A DNA stretch of 64,000 bases, taken from NCBI GenBank assembly GCA_018261955.1, contig JAGTRK010000004.1, positions 186,001 through 250,000 of the forward strand, written 5' to 3'. Positions within the stretch are counted from its first letter, which is position 1. Every line of letters begins with the position of its first letter. Shown here in pieces: positions 17,266 through 26,223 of this stretch. The translations under genes and the position numbers were made by a program. This DNA comes from Burkholderiaceae bacterium (GTDB taxonomy: Bacteria; Pseudomonadota; Gammaproteobacteria; Burkholderiales; Burkholderiaceae). The notes under the pieces are model-generated. The model searched no databases, was not told the origin of the DNA, and was given only the letters and a program-made list of their open reading frames with translations.

Positions 17266-19410
17266 TTAATTGAGACAACATTTTTTAAATTTCCTCCCGC
17301 TTCCACAAGGACACTGTTCATTCCTCCCCACTTTTGCTCTTTTCACAATTGTCTTCGTGTTTATTCGTTGTTGAAACTTAGGAAAATAACTTGTGAAATC
17401 TTCAAAATTTGGGTCAAATTTCCATTTGGCTTGAGATTCAATAACATTTAATAACTTCAGCGATGGAGATATTTCCATGCCAAACCAATGATTAGCTTTT
17501 GCTCGGTATTTAGCACTTTCGGCATGAACTATTAACCTATTCATAGATGTAAATGTTGAATCACTAATAACGTGAATTGTTATACCTGTTTCCCCTTGTT
17601 GAAACTCAAGCGTCAAATCATGCAATTTACCATCTTGTTTTGCTTTTTCACTGATGTGTAATAAGCCCTTATTTAATTGATTAATCGCATCTTCACTAAG
17701 AGTCAACAACAAAAAACCCAAATTAACCATTCCTGCAAGTTTTAAATGCTCTATTTGGGTGATTAAATTTTCGTATGGTGTATTGGTAAATTTAGTTAAT
17801 AGACCTTGTGGAGTTGCAGTGTTATTTTTCTCAATATTACGCTTAACAAAAGCGGTGTCTAAATCTATAGTGAATCCTTCATCTAACATTACTTTGAAAA
17901 GTTTTTTATCTCCTTCAAACCAAAGGTTGTTTTTTAAATGAAAGGCCAGAAACGTCAACTCTTTAGTCGCACGTAAAAAGTTATGATAAGACACTCGCCG
18001 GTTAATATAACTTAGAAATCTTAAGGGTGAACTCAAAAACTCTGCCATCACCTCGAGAAAAAAAACATCTATAACAAATGGATTTTGTATAGTCTTAGTG
18101 CATTCATACTTTAGAAATGAGTGTGATTGAGTTGTTAGGGATGGATAATGGTCTGAGACGACACAAATGGGATAAATCTCTTTAAATGACTCTTCAAAGT
18201 TAAGCTTACGATTAGAAGAATCAAAAAGCTCACATTCTGAGTTGCATAAGAACTGTGCACACTCTAAAGCTTGGTTATATGAATCTTGAATTGCACTATT
18301 AAAATCAGAAAGTAGTTTGTCATATTTCCCTTGTCTTGCCTCTATTGTTAGTCTTTTTGACTTTGCTTGTAAAACAACAACTCTATCGGCAAAAACAACA
18401 AGCACATCAATCTCACCAACTATTGTCTTACCTTTCCTAACTTGCACATTTTTAAAAACACTTTTATCTCCAAAGACTTTGATTAGTTTTTCGTTGCAAA
18501 AATTTTCTACGAATTCACCCCTATGAGTAAGCGCTATACTTTTATAACTTGATTCTTCTATGAACCAATAAAATGGAGACTCATATATTGCTTGTGCTAA
18601 TGAATAATTTTGGAACAGCACATATGTATCATCGTTTATTTTTAAGAACGGTCTAGCAGATATAGGCTTGAAATCTGTGGCTGTGTCTATGTCATAGGTA
18701 TGAATACCTATTGTAAAAGCCTCTAGGAATCGTGAAACAATGTTTTTATCAATGTGACTTCCCTCAACAATTTCGTCTACTGTTATTACAAAGGCTTCTA
18801 ACAAAGGAATATTTTGATTACTTTTCTGTACAGCATCAAAGATATTATTTAGTTTGTCGAGTTGAATTTCCTTGACCGTAGCAGCGATACGAACTGCATC
18901 CAGCATTGTGAATCCTTTGTTCGAGAATAGCCAATCACCATCATTGCTGTATTTTAACTGACTAAAAGAAAGATACTGGAAATCGTATGCTGATTCTCCA
19001 TCATAAAAAATAGCCTCTCTAGCAATTTCTGGGATTTGAAATAAATTGAATAATGGATCAGATGCTTTCGATAGTAAATCAACGTTATTAATATTGAAAT
19101 AAAACGAATTATGCAATTCGCGCAGAAGGCGTTCAGACTGTTCAATTAAAGAATAAAACTTATCATGGCTAGGAGGAGCAATCGACAACGTTACAGCACA
19201 AACTAACTGAATTAGTAAAGATATCTCCTCTCTAATTAGTATGTTACTACTAGATTTTTGTATAGGGTTGGGGATAGGGTTTCCTTCAGATACTATCGTG
19301 ATGTTATCTCGAAAACAAAAATAGGCAATTACATGCAAAAAACCATCTGCTTGAGCTAACATTCTTAAGTCTTGAAGTACTTCCGATTCGCTTCTTTGCA
19401 TTTCATTCAT
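17266..19410 (-). CDS. Large NERD-like / SEC-C motif protein, likely horizontally acquired
   Basis: A 714-residue cytosolic protein. The N-terminal 300 residues are helical and not recognised. Around 300-380 lies a stretch like a PD-(D/E)xK nuclease of the NERD/Mrr kind: Glu302, then GEIDVLVV with Asp335, then VVVLQAK with Gln348 and Lys350. The extreme C-terminus is a SEC-C zinc motif (EQCPCGSGRKFKKCC), as in SecA and many accessory proteins. The gene is much more AT-rich than its neighbours and sits between a pseudogene and glyA, suggesting transfer. Start has AAGGGTG upstream. A role in phage or plasmid defence is possible but not shown. Confidence 0.75.
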   Translation of the reverse strand: MNEMQRSESEVLQDLRMLAQADGFLHVIAYFCFRDNITIVSEGNPIPNPIQKSSSNILIREEISLLIQLVCAVTLSIAPPSHDKFYSLIEQSERLLRELHNSFYFNINNVDLLSKASDPLFNLFQIPEIAREAIFYDGESAYDFQYLSFSQLKYSNDGDWLFSNKGFTMLDAVRIAATVKEIQLDKLNNIFDAVQKSNQNIPLLEAFVITVDEIVEGSHIDKNIVSRFLEAFTIGIHTYDIDTATDFKPISARPFLKINDDTYVLFQNYSLAQAIYESPFYWFIEESSYKSIALTHRGEFVENFCNEKLIKVFGDKSVFKNVQVRKGKTIVGEIDVLVVFADRVVVLQAKSKRLTIEARQGKYDKLLSDFNSAIQDSYNQALECAQFLCNSECELFDSSNRKLNFEESFKEIYPICVVSDHYPSLTTQSHSFLKYECTKTIQNPFVIDVFFLEVMAEFLSSPLRFLSYINRRVSYHNFLRATKELTFLAFHLKNNLWFEGDKKLFKVMLDEGFTIDLDTAFVKRNIEKNNTATPQGLLTKFTNTPYENLITQIEHLKLAGMVNLGFLLLTLSEDAINQLNKGLLHISEKAKQDGKLHDLTLEFQQGETGITIHVISDSTFTSMNRLIVHAESAKYRAKANHWFGMEISPSLKLLNVIESQAKWKFDPNFEDFTSYFPKFQQRINTKTIVKRAKVGRNEQCPCGSGRKFKKCCLN

Positions 19411-19426
19411 ATGTCACCCTTATGTA

Positions 19427-19457
19427 AAACAAAAGCGGGCATTGCCCGCTTTTGTTT
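19427..19457. terminator. Terminator of glyA
   Basis: A perfect 14-bp stem (AAACAAAAGCGGGC / GCCCGCTTTTGTTT) around a three-base loop (ATT), overlapping the glyA stop codon. It is symmetrical and could act in both directions. The SEC-C gene begins 17 bases beyond it, so that gene probably relies on read-through or on a promoter within glyA. Confidence 0.88.
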
Positions 19458-20703
19458 ATTGATACACAGGAAACGCATCCGTCAATGTTTTCACATCCGC
19501 TTTCACGCGCTCAATCACTGTGGCATCAGTCGGATTGTCCAACACATCAGCAATTAGATTGGCAATGCGCTCGGTTTCTTTTTCTTTAAACCCACGCGTG
19601 GTCAAGGCTGGCGTACCGACACGGATACCACTGGTGACAAATGGAGTTTGTGGATCGTTTGGAATCGCATTTTTATTGCACGTCATGTGTGCTTCGCCCA
19701 AAATGCGCTCAGCTTCTTTACCAGTGAGGTTTTTGCTGCGCAAATCCACCAACATCACATGCGACTCGGTGCGCCCCGATACGATGCGCAAACCACGTTT
19801 GATCAATGTATCTGCCAACACTTTGGCGTTTTTCACCACTTGTTCTTGATAGGCTTTGAATTCTGGCGACAGGGCTTCCTTGAATGCCACGGCTTTACCC
19901 GCAATCACGTGCATCAGTGGACCGCCTTGAATCCCAGGGAAAATCGCTGAGTTGATTTGTTTTTCAAACTCGGCTTTCATCAAAATCACGCCACCGCGTG
20001 GGCCACGCAATGATTTGTGCGTGGTCGTGGTCACGAAGTCCGCGTGCGGCACGGGGTTCGGATACACACCCGCAGCAATCAAACCTGCGTAGTGCGCCAT
20101 GTCCACCATAAAGTAAGCACCCACTTCTTTAGCGATTTTTGCAAAACGTTCAAAATTAATGCGCAATGCAAACGCCGATGCGCCTGCGATGATGAGTTTG
20201 GGTTTGGCTTCGTGTGCGAGTTGCTCCATCGCTTCATAATCGATGTCCTCGTTCGCATCCAAACCATACGAGACCACATTGAACCATTTGCCCGATTGGT
20301 TGAGTTTCATGCCGTGGGTCAAGTGACCACCTTCAGCCAAACTCATGCCCATGATGGTGTCACCCGGTTGCAATACCGCAAAAAATACACCTTGGTTGGC
20401 TTGCGAGCCTGAGTTCGGCTGCACATTTGCCGCTTCTGCACCGAAGAGTTGTTTCACACGGTCAATCGCCAATTGCTCGACCACGTCCACATACTCACAA
20501 CCGCCGTAGTAGCGTTTGCCTGGATAGCCTTCGGCGTATTTATTGGTCAATTGTGAGCCTTGCGCTTCCATCACCGCTGGGCTGGTGTAGTTTTCCGAAG
20601 CGATGAGTTCGATGTGGTCTTGTTGACGTTGGTTCTCTTGAGCAATCACCGCCGCGATTTCGGGGTCGATGTTACTGATGGTGTGGGTGGCGCGGTTAAA
20701 CAT
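19456..20703 (-). CDS. glyA: Serine hydroxymethyltransferase
   Basis: PLP enzyme of 415 residues interconverting serine plus tetrahydrofolate with glycine plus 5,10-methylene-tetrahydrofolate, the main source of one-carbon units. Marks: [49 protein letters not shown] and the PLP lysine in [15 protein letters not shown]. Length is normal. A promoter is seen at 20742-20770 and a terminator at its 3' end, so it is a single-gene unit. Confidence 0.97.
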   Translation of the reverse strand: MFNRATHTISNIDPEIAAVIAQENQRQQDHIELIASENYTSPAVMEAQGSQLTNKYAEGYPGKRYYGGCEYVDVVEQLAIDRVKQLFGAEAANVQPNSGSQANQGVFFAVLQPGDTIMGMSLAEGGHLTHGMKLNQSGKWFNVVSYGLDANEDIDYEAMEQLAHEAKPKLIIAGASAFALRINFERFAKIAKEVGAYFMVDMAHYAGLIAAGVYPNPVPHADFVTTTTHKSLRGPRGGVILMKAEFEKQINSAIFPGIQGGPLMHVIAGKAVAFKEALSPEFKAYQEQVVKNAKVLADTLIKRGLRIVSGRTESHVMLVDLRSKNLTGKEAERILGEAHMTCNKNAIPNDPQTPFVTSGIRVGTPALTTRGFKEKETERIANLIADVLDNPTDATVIERVKADVKTLTDAFPVYQ

Positions 20704-20741
20704 GGGGAAATCCTTTATCGAAAGGGAAAAGTAAAAGGCGT

Positions 20742-20770
20742 ATTTTATAGGCTATGGGGGTATTTATCAA
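20742..20770 (-). promoter_or_regulatory. Predicted sigma-70 promoter of glyA
   Basis: Read on the minus strand: -35 TTGATA (20765-20770), a 17-base spacer and -10 TAAAAT (20742-20747), about 40 bases upstream of the glyA start. The spacing is optimal. Confidence 0.6.
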
Positions 20771-20810
20771 ACCTTAGTCGAAAAACACGCCAATTATTTG
20801 CACGATGTGT

Positions 20811-21683
20811 TCATTCAAACTGCCGTATCAGCGCGGACGTGTCCTCGCGCCCATGACCTTTGGCTGAAATGCTTTGGTAACGCGCCAGTATTTCTTGCGT
20901 TGCAGCCAAGTTCAAGCCCAGCGATTGCGCGCAATCTTGCACAATGCCTAAATCTTTAATCGCCCAATCAATCGCAAAGCCAAAGTTAAATTTGCCCTCG
21001 CTCATGGTCAGACCACGGTTTTCGAGTTGCCACGAATTGGCTGCGCCGCGTTTGAGCGTGTCCACCAAGGCTTCAATATCCAAGCCCAGAGCCTTGCCCA
21101 AGGTGATGCCCTCAGCCAAACCTTGCACCACATTCACGACCAAAATTTGATTGACCATTTTCGCGCCCTGACCCGCGCCTGATGTGCCGAAGTGGCGTTG
21201 GTACTGCGAATACAACGCCAGAATCGGGCACACGCGCTCAAAGGTTGCCTCGTCACCGCCACACATGATGGTGAGCAGGCCGTTTTCTGCGCCCGCTTGA
21301 CCACCCGACACGGGGCAGTCGAGAAACTGTACAGCGTGCTTGGCACACAGCGCGTGCATTTCTTGTGCCAGTGCCGATGAGGTGGTGGTGTGGTCGAGGA
21401 TGACCGCGCCTGCTTTGAGGTGTGGCAACATGGCGTTCACCGTTTCGCGCACATCGTTGTCATTGCCCACGCACAAACTGACCACATCAACTGCCCTCGC
21501 CAATTGTTCCAATGATGTGCAGACTTCGCCCTGTGGAAAGCGTACTTGCCATGCTTGCGCCTTTTCGGGGCTGCGGTTATACGCCAAAACGCGCAAGCCC
21601 GATTTGAGCAAATGTCCCGCCATCGGCGCACCCATCACGCCCAAACCGACAAAACCCAAGGTTTTCACTGTTTCGCCACCCAT
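20811..21683 (-). CDS. NAD(P)-dependent beta-hydroxyacid dehydrogenase
   Basis: A 290-residue enzyme of the 3-hydroxyisobutyrate / 2-hydroxy-3-oxopropionate (tartronate semialdehyde) reductase family. The nucleotide-binding start is GFVGLGVMGAPMAGHLLKSG, the substrate loop is DCPVSGGQAGAENG, and the catalytic lysine is in GAGQGAKMVNQILV. The start has GGAGG seven bases upstream. No operon partner indicates the exact substrate, so GlxR- and MmsB-type roles are both possible. It is followed by glyA after about 110 bases, with its own glyA promoter between. Confidence 0.85.
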   Translation of the reverse strand: MGGETVKTLGFVGLGVMGAPMAGHLLKSGLRVLAYNRSPEKAQAWQVRFPQGEVCTSLEQLARAVDVVSLCVGNDNDVRETVNAMLPHLKAGAVILDHTTTSSALAQEMHALCAKHAVQFLDCPVSGGQAGAENGLLTIMCGGDEATFERVCPILALYSQYQRHFGTSGAGQGAKMVNQILVVNVVQGLAEGITLGKALGLDIEALVDTLKRGAANSWQLENRGLTMSEGKFNFGFAIDWAIKDLGIVQDCAQSLGLNLAATQEILARYQSISAKGHGREDTSALIRQFE

Positions 21684-21886
21684 TGCACCACCTCCGATGA
21701 TGTTTTTTTGATAAGCGCACTATAACCAAGCCCAGCCCTTTTGCATAGAGACACACGCGCACTATTTCACCAGTACAGTTGTGTCATCCATCCATGTTAT
21801 TGATTGCCGCACCAAGCGTTTAACGCAAGCAATTAAAATTCAGACCCGTGAATGCGCTAAAATGTGATTTTACAGAAAAAAACACC

Positions 21887-22924
21887 ATGCTGATTTTAGG
21901 TATCGAATCCTCTTGCGACGAAACAGGCGTTGCCCTCTATGACGACACGCGCGGTCTGCTCGCCCACGCCCTGCACTCACAAATCGACATGCACATCGCC
22001 TATGGCGGCGTTGTGCCCGAACTCGCCTCGCGCGACCACATCCAGCGCGTCATTCCACTGACGCAAAAAGTCCTTGCGGATGCGCAATGTACATTGGAGG
22101 ATGTGGACGCGCTCGCAGTCACCACGGGGCCAGGTTTGGCGGGTGCATTGTTGGTCGGCACGGCATATGCGCACGCGCTCGCGTTCGCACTCAACAAACC
22201 CATTATCGGCGTGCACCACCTTGAAGGTCATTTGCTCTCGCCAATGTTGTCGAACAATCCACCTCAGTTCCCCTTCATCGCGCTACTGGTTTCGGGTGGA
22301 CACACACAACTCATGCGCGTGGATGGGGTGGGACAATATCAATTGCTCGGTGAGACACTCGATGATGCCGCAGGTGAAGCCTTTGATAAAACCGCAAAAG
22401 TGCTGGGTTTAAACTACCCTGGAGGCCCAGCCGTCTCCAAACTTGCCGAACTGGGCACACCGAAAAAATACACTTTTGGTCGCCCGATGTTGCATTCGGG
22501 CAATTTGGATTTTAGTTTTGCGGGGCTCAAAACCGCCGTACTCACCCAAGCAAAGCGCACGCAGCACACCAATGCGGACGGTGTACTGAGCGAGCAAGAC
22601 AAGGCTGACATCGCGCTTGCATTCGTTGATGCCACGGTCGATGTGCTCAGTAAAAAAGCCTTACAGGCACTCAAACAAACAGGATTGATGAGCATCGTCG
22701 TTGCGGGCGGTGTTGGAGCAAATGTGCAATTGCGCAGCCGCCTTGATACACTCGCTGCGCAACATGGCTTTTCAGTGCACTATCCTGAACTGCACCTATG
22801 TACTGACAATGGCGCGATGATTGCCTTTGCGGGCAGTTTGGCGATTCAACAAAATCCTGAACTTTTGCAACAGCACGACACCTTTACCGTGTTGCCGCGC
22901 TGTCCACTGCGCAACACAATTTAA
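21887..22924 (+). CDS. tsaD: tRNA N6-threonylcarbamoyladenosine synthase subunit TsaD
   Basis: Transfers the threonylcarbamoyl group to A37 of ANN-decoding tRNAs, with TsaB and TsaE. The 345-residue protein has the family start [19 protein letters not shown], metal-binding [22 protein letters not shown] and the C-terminal VVAGGVGAN and CTDNGAMIA motifs. The ATG at 21887 gives the normal family length; the open frame begins 13 codons earlier. The gene is followed by the tRNA-Asn gene, itself a t6A substrate. Confidence 0.96.
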   Translation: MLILGIESSCDETGVALYDDTRGLLAHALHSQIDMHIAYGGVVPELASRDHIQRVIPLTQKVLADAQCTLEDVDALAVTTGPGLAGALLVGTAYAHALAFALNKPIIGVHHLEGHLLSPMLSNNPPQFPFIALLVSGGHTQLMRVDGVGQYQLLGETLDDAAGEAFDKTAKVLGLNYPGGPAVSKLAELGTPKKYTFGRPMLHSGNLDFSFAGLKTAVLTQAKRTQHTNADGVLSEQDKADIALAFVDATVDVLSKKALQALKQTGLMSIVVAGGVGANVQLRSRLDTLAAQHGFSVHYPELHLCTDNGAMIAFAGSLAIQQNPELLQQHDTFTVLPRCPLRNTI

Positions 22925-22944
22925 TGAAAAACCTTAAAATGAAA

Positions 22945-22973
22945 TTGACAAGGTTCGTAACTGCCGCTATAAT
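22945..22973 (+). promoter_or_regulatory. Consensus sigma-70 promoter of tRNA-Asn
   Basis: Perfect TTGACA (22945-22950), 17-base spacer and perfect TATAAT (22968-22973), ending 12 bases before the tRNA. Confidence 0.92.
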
Positions 22974-22985
22974 TTCAAACTCAAT

Positions 22986-23061
22986 TCCCTGATAGCTCAG
23001 TTGGTAGAGCGACGGACTGTTAATCCGCAGGTCCCTGGTTCGAGTCCAGGTCGGGGAGCCA
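22986..23061 (+). tRNA. tRNA-Asn (GUU)
   Basis: A 76-nt cloverleaf: acceptor TCCCTGA pairing with TCGGGGA (one G-T pair), D loop AGCTCAGTTGGTAGAGC, anticodon loop CTGTTAA with GTT, T arm GGTTCGAGTCC, discriminator G and encoded CCA. It is preceded by a consensus promoter. Its 3' end serves as the left attachment site of an integrated island. Confidence 0.97.
23048..23061 (+). repeat. Left attachment site (tRNA-Asn 3' end)
   Basis: The sequence AGGTCGGGGAGCCA at the end of tRNA-Asn is matched, with a three-base deletion, at 28044-28054. The real core may be longer or shorter, because the right copy has diverged. Confidence 0.55.
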
Positions 23062-23069
23062 GTTTTATA

Positions 23070-23111
23070 CTTTAATGACTGTGCTGGTAAGTCCAGCATA
23101 GTCCATTAAAG
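23070..23111. repeat. Long inverted repeat next to attL
   Basis: Arms CTTTAATGACTGTGCTGG (23070-23087) and its near-perfect complement at 23093-23111 surround the loop TAAGT; the arms differ by one substitution and one extra base. No T-run follows, so a terminator is unlikely. It may be a recombination or replication structure at the island edge. Confidence 0.65.
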
Positions 23112-23224
23112 ACCTAAATTTATAATAATAACAATAGGTTAATCTTAGCAATACCCTCTTTTGAAGTCCAGCAACTTAAAATAACGTCCATTGACCTCCA
23201 GCAAACAACGGGGCACAATTCGGG
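23091..23224. repeat. Short direct repeats resembling integrase arm sites
   Basis: GTCCAGCA at 23091-23098 and 23166-23173 (with TCCAGCA at 23197-23203), and GTCCATT at 23101 and 23186, alternate in the 590-bp gap between the tRNA and the integrase. A CGGGGCA-type repeat follows at 23209-23224, resembling the pair at 27961-27980. The rest of the gap to 23509 shows no gene. Confidence 0.5.
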
Positions 23225-23509
23225 TGTTAGATTCAAGTTTTCGGGGCAACTCTATAATTTCCCGTTTTAGTGCTTTGGTTTTATCTTTGCAGCCCGTTAG
23301 CCTTTACTGTTTAATGAGGTGCAAATAAAGACATTCGTGGGTTGATTCACGATAATGTTGTTTTTTAGTAGCGGCAAAATAAAAACCTTACTATCTCAAA
23401 GATAGTAGCCGACTAATAGCATCTTATAAGTTCCGAATAAGTCTTGTAAGAGTAAGTTTATAAAGTAACAAAAAGGAAGCAAGTGTATAGATACTAAAAA
23501 TTATACACA

Positions 23510-23538
23510 TTGACTTTTAATGGTTTTGAGCGTATAAT
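23510..23538 (+). promoter_or_regulatory. Predicted sigma-70 promoter of the integrase
   Basis: TTGACT (23510-23515), 17-base spacer and perfect TATAAT (23533-23538). It stands about 115 bases upstream of the integrase start, leaving a structured leader. Confidence 0.8.
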
Positions 23539-23545
23539 GCCGTCA

Positions 23546-23593
23546 ATTGATAACGAGTTTTGGAGCAATTCCGAAACGCAGTTCATTATCAAT
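23546..23593 (+). promoter_or_regulatory. Two-tier stem-loop in the integrase mRNA leader
   Basis: An outer stem ATTGATAA / TTATCAAT (23546-23553 with 23586-23593) encloses an 8-bp inner stem GTTTTGGA / TCCGAAAC (one G-T pair) with the loop GCAAT. It begins just after the predicted transcription start. It could protect the message, bind a regulator, or be the operator of an element repressor. Confidence 0.65.
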
Positions 23594-23652
23594 TTCTACT
23601 CTTAATTCCCCTTTGTTTACTTTACATCCTTACCAATAATGGAGGTTTCCTC

Positions 23653-24909
23653 ATGTCTAAAACAAACATGCTCAACGTTCGCGCCTGTGATAATTTCAAG
23701 CCACTACCTGATAAGTCTTACCGAAAGTTTGATGGTGGCGGGCTTTATTTAGAAGTTATGTCCAGCGGTGCGAAATACTGGCGTTTCAAATACTCATATC
23801 TCAAAACTGAAAAACGCATCTCATTTGGTGTTTACCCTGAAGTATCGTTAGCCAAAGCAAGAGAGTTACGTGATGCTGCTCGTTTACAAGTTAAAGAGGG
23901 TAAAGACCCAAGTGTAGTTAAACAAGAAAGTAAACGACTTGCAACATTGAATGCTTCTAATACGTTCAAAGCGTTAGCCCTTGAGTGGTACGGCAATAAA
24001 CTAACAGGATGGGCAACCAAAACAGCCAAACGACAAAAGAAAATGCTTGATGATGAGTTGTTTCCGAGTTTAGCCAATCGCCCTGTTACTTCAATTACTA
24101 CGGCTGAATTATTAGAAGTTATCCGCAAAATTGAGGCGCGTGATGCGTTAGAAGTTGCAAAGCGCAGTTTGCAAACGTGCAACCAAGTATTTTTATACGC
24201 AGCACAAACCAGTCGATGCGAAACAAACCCAGCAGCCAACTTAAAGGGTGTGCTAAAAACAAGAAAGGTGCAGCACTACAAGTATCTACGTGATGAGGAC
24301 TTACCCGAATTTGTCGAGAAGTTAGAAACCAATAGCGCAGACCTTGAGCCCACTACACTACTTGCCATGAAGTTACTCGCTTTGACTTTTGTACGCACTA
24401 TAGAGTTACGCGGTGCAAAGTGGAGTGAATTTAACTTCGATAAAAACGAGTGGCGCATACCTGCCGAGCGCATGAAAATGAAAGTTGAGCACATTGTGCC
24501 GCTATCTACTCAAGCATTAGAAGTAATAGCAAAACTTAAAGTAATCAATGGTCATCGTGAGCACCTATTTCCGAACGTCAAAAGCCCACGCAAGACAATG
24601 AGTGAAAACACTATTTTATATGCGCTGTATCGCATGGGTTATCATGGTAGAGCTACAGGGCACGGCTTCCGTGCAACTGCAAGCACCATCTTAAACGAGC
24701 AAGGTTATAACCGTGACCACATCGAACGCCAGTTAGCACATGGTGAGGGTGATGCAGTTAGAGCCGCTTACAATCATGCTCAATACTTACCCGAACGGCG
24801 AAAGATGATGCAAGACTGGGCAGATTATTTTATGGGTGCGCGATGTCGATTTACTAAAATCAGAGTTGCACAACTTCCAGTTACTAACCCCGAATTGAAA
24901 ACCGCTTAA
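23653..24909 (+). CDS. Tyrosine-type integrase (P4-like family)
   Basis: Site-specific recombinase of 418 residues. The N-terminal DUF4102 arm-binding domain is clear (GLYLEVMSSGAKYWRFKYS, RISFGVYPEVSLAKARELR), followed by a core-binding helical domain and the catalytic domain with Arg in TFVRTIELRGAKW, His-x-x-Arg in GHGFRATAS, His in QLAHGEGD and the nucleophile Tyr in AAYNHAQYLPERR. ATG at 23653 with GGAGG upstream is chosen over an earlier in-frame start. P4-like integrases normally use tRNA 3' ends, as here. All catalytic residues are present, so it is probably active. Confidence 0.95.
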   Translation: MSKTNMLNVRACDNFKPLPDKSYRKFDGGGLYLEVMSSGAKYWRFKYSYLKTEKRISFGVYPEVSLAKARELRDAARLQVKEGKDPSVVKQESKRLATLNASNTFKALALEWYGNKLTGWATKTAKRQKKMLDDELFPSLANRPVTSITTAELLEVIRKIEARDALEVAKRSLQTCNQVFLYAAQTSRCETNPAANLKGVLKTRKVQHYKYLRDEDLPEFVEKLETNSADLEPTTLLAMKLLALTFVRTIELRGAKWSEFNFDKNEWRIPAERMKMKVEHIVPLSTQALEVIAKLKVINGHREHLFPNVKSPRKTMSENTILYALYRMGYHGRATGHGFRATASTILNEQGYNRDHIERQLAHGEGDAVRAAYNHAQYLPERRKMMQDWADYFMGARCRFTKIRVAQLPVTNPELKTA

Positions 24910-24921
24910 ATAGGCGGTTTT
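24898..24921 (+). terminator. Terminator at the integrase stop codon
   Basis: AAAACCGC and GCGGTTTT form an 8-bp stem over the stop codon, followed by a T-rich stretch. It should separate integrase transcription from the AlpA-like gene. Confidence 0.75.
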
Positions 24922-24985
24922 CTTATTTTGAAACGCTGTATACACTAACCAAAACGAGTTACTTACTCAAACAAAAGGACAAATC

Positions 24986-25228
24986 ATGTTTACCGAGAAT
25001 ACAAGCAATAACACAATCAACGAACAAACAACAAAGCAAAACCAAGAATTACGCTTAATCAGCCTAAAGGATGTTGTGGCACGTACCGCATTAAGCAAGT
25101 CAACAATTTATCAGTTGATTAAAGATAATGCGTTTCCAAAATCAATCAATATCACCACTCGCCGCGTTGCTTGGGTAGCGCATGAAATTGATAGTTGGTT
25201 ATCTGAACGAATCAATGCACGTTACTAA
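24986..25228 (+). CDS. AlpA-family excisionase/regulator
   Basis: An 80-residue protein with a MerR-like winged helix: LISLKDVVARTALSKSTIYQLIKDNAFPKSI, then RRVAWVAHEIDSWLSERI, the standard AlpA pattern. AlpA-type proteins activate integrase genes or act as recombination directionality factors in P4-like elements. AAGGA lies just upstream of the ATG. It follows the integrase after 76 bases and precedes an unknown gene after 23 bases. Confidence 0.88.
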   Translation: MFTENTSNNTINEQTTKQNQELRLISLKDVVARTALSKSTIYQLIKDNAFPKSINITTRRVAWVAHEIDSWLSERINARY

Positions 25229-25251
25229 AATCAACAAGAGGAGAAACTAAA

Positions 25252-25701
25252 ATGTATCATTCAACAGCTAAAAAACATTTAGAGTTAGTAGATACTTTAT
25301 TTAAAGCTGCCCTTTTCAAAGTATACCCCAATGAAACTATCCCCCGTAGTAAAAAGATACTGGGCTTTGACTCTCCTGATAAAGAGGCGAGTAAGAATAG
25401 TGCAATAGCACAGCAAAATAAAATGATAAGAGACTTAAAACCTTTTAACAAATTTCAATGGAGTCATCTACCTCCTAATCAAAAAAGAAGATATACAGTT
25501 AGAAAAGAGTATCTAACAGCAGAAGAAGTAAATAAAAGACTTAAAGAAAATCCTGAGCAGTTAGAATGCCCTGAGCTAAGTTACTTTCCAAATGTTGCAG
25601 GCTGGCATTTTTGGATAGAAGAAACTCCTTCACAAGAGGAGTTTTTTAGTATGCAATATCAAACTGAAATGAGTAACAGCAGTGCAGCAAAAAATCAATA
25701 A
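25252..25701 (+). CDS. Hypothetical island protein, 149 residues
   Basis: No family recognised. It is a soluble, basic, Lys/Glu-rich protein with no signal peptide or membrane segment. The C-terminal half has aromatic clusters (WSHLPPNQKRRYTVRKEYLT, and YFPNVAGWHFWIEE). A strong ribosome site (GAGGAG) precedes the start. It follows the AlpA-like gene closely and is probably co-transcribed, so it may be a regulator or cargo gene of the island. The base composition is as AT-rich as the rest of the island. Confidence 0.7.
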   Translation: MYHSTAKKHLELVDTLFKAALFKVYPNETIPRSKKILGFDSPDKEASKNSAIAQQNKMIRDLKPFNKFQWSHLPPNQKRRYTVRKEYLTAEEVNKRLKENPEQLECPELSYFPNVAGWHFWIEETPSQEEFFSMQYQTEMSNSSAAKNQ

Positions 25702-25942
25702 AAAACTTTAGAAAATTTTTTCTTCTGCTATATAGCCCATAGCCCACTCCACAAACTAAAAAAGTCTTACCCCCACAGGTAGTAGGTATAGGATAATATG
25801 GGTGGGTAGTTTAGTAAGTATTATAATAGATAGTTACTGATGTTTTATAATGCGGCGACGGCTATTTGTAATTAGGCATGGGGGGATTATAGTAATTTAT
25901 TGGGGATAAATCATTTGATAATAAATAATAAATAATAAGACA

Positions 25943-25968
25943 CCCCCCTGCTACCCGTTACCCCCCCC
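25943..25968 (-). repeat. G-quadruplex-capable tract, minus strand
   Basis: On the plus strand: C6, TGCTA, C3, GTTA, C8. Read on the minus strand this gives four runs of at least three G with loops of at most five bases, if the eight-G run is split. Confidence 0.6.
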
Positions 25969-26203
25969 TCTTGGGCATTATTTCAAGTAGTTACTACTGG
26001 GTAGGTGGATATTGTGGGGTTAGTAGTAGGGGTATATTAGTAGTAGTTACCTATTCATCCCCCTATTAGTAGTGGGGGTATTTATTTTTTTTAAAATTTT
26101 GATTAGAGTCAAAAAAGAAAGAACTACCATAGACACTGAATAACTTACTAACAGAGAGACAATAGACACCCTATAACTACTATACTTTTTTCAAACACAG
26201 ACA

Positions 26204-26223
26204 GGGGGGGTGTGGGCATGGGG
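26204..26223 (+). repeat. G-quadruplex-capable tract, plus strand
   Basis: G7, TGT, G3, CAT, G4: four G3 runs when the first tract is split, with short loops. It lies about 110 bases downstream of the 3' end of the minus-strand LprI-like gene. Confidence 0.6.

Noticed and set aside
17084-17269. Short open frame, 61 residues, plus strand
   Set aside because: No family, weak start, and it overlaps the SEC-C stop; likely chance.
25918-25940. AATAAT tandem run
   Set aside because: Low-complexity AT repeat; could be a promoter-like or unwinding element but nothing supports either.
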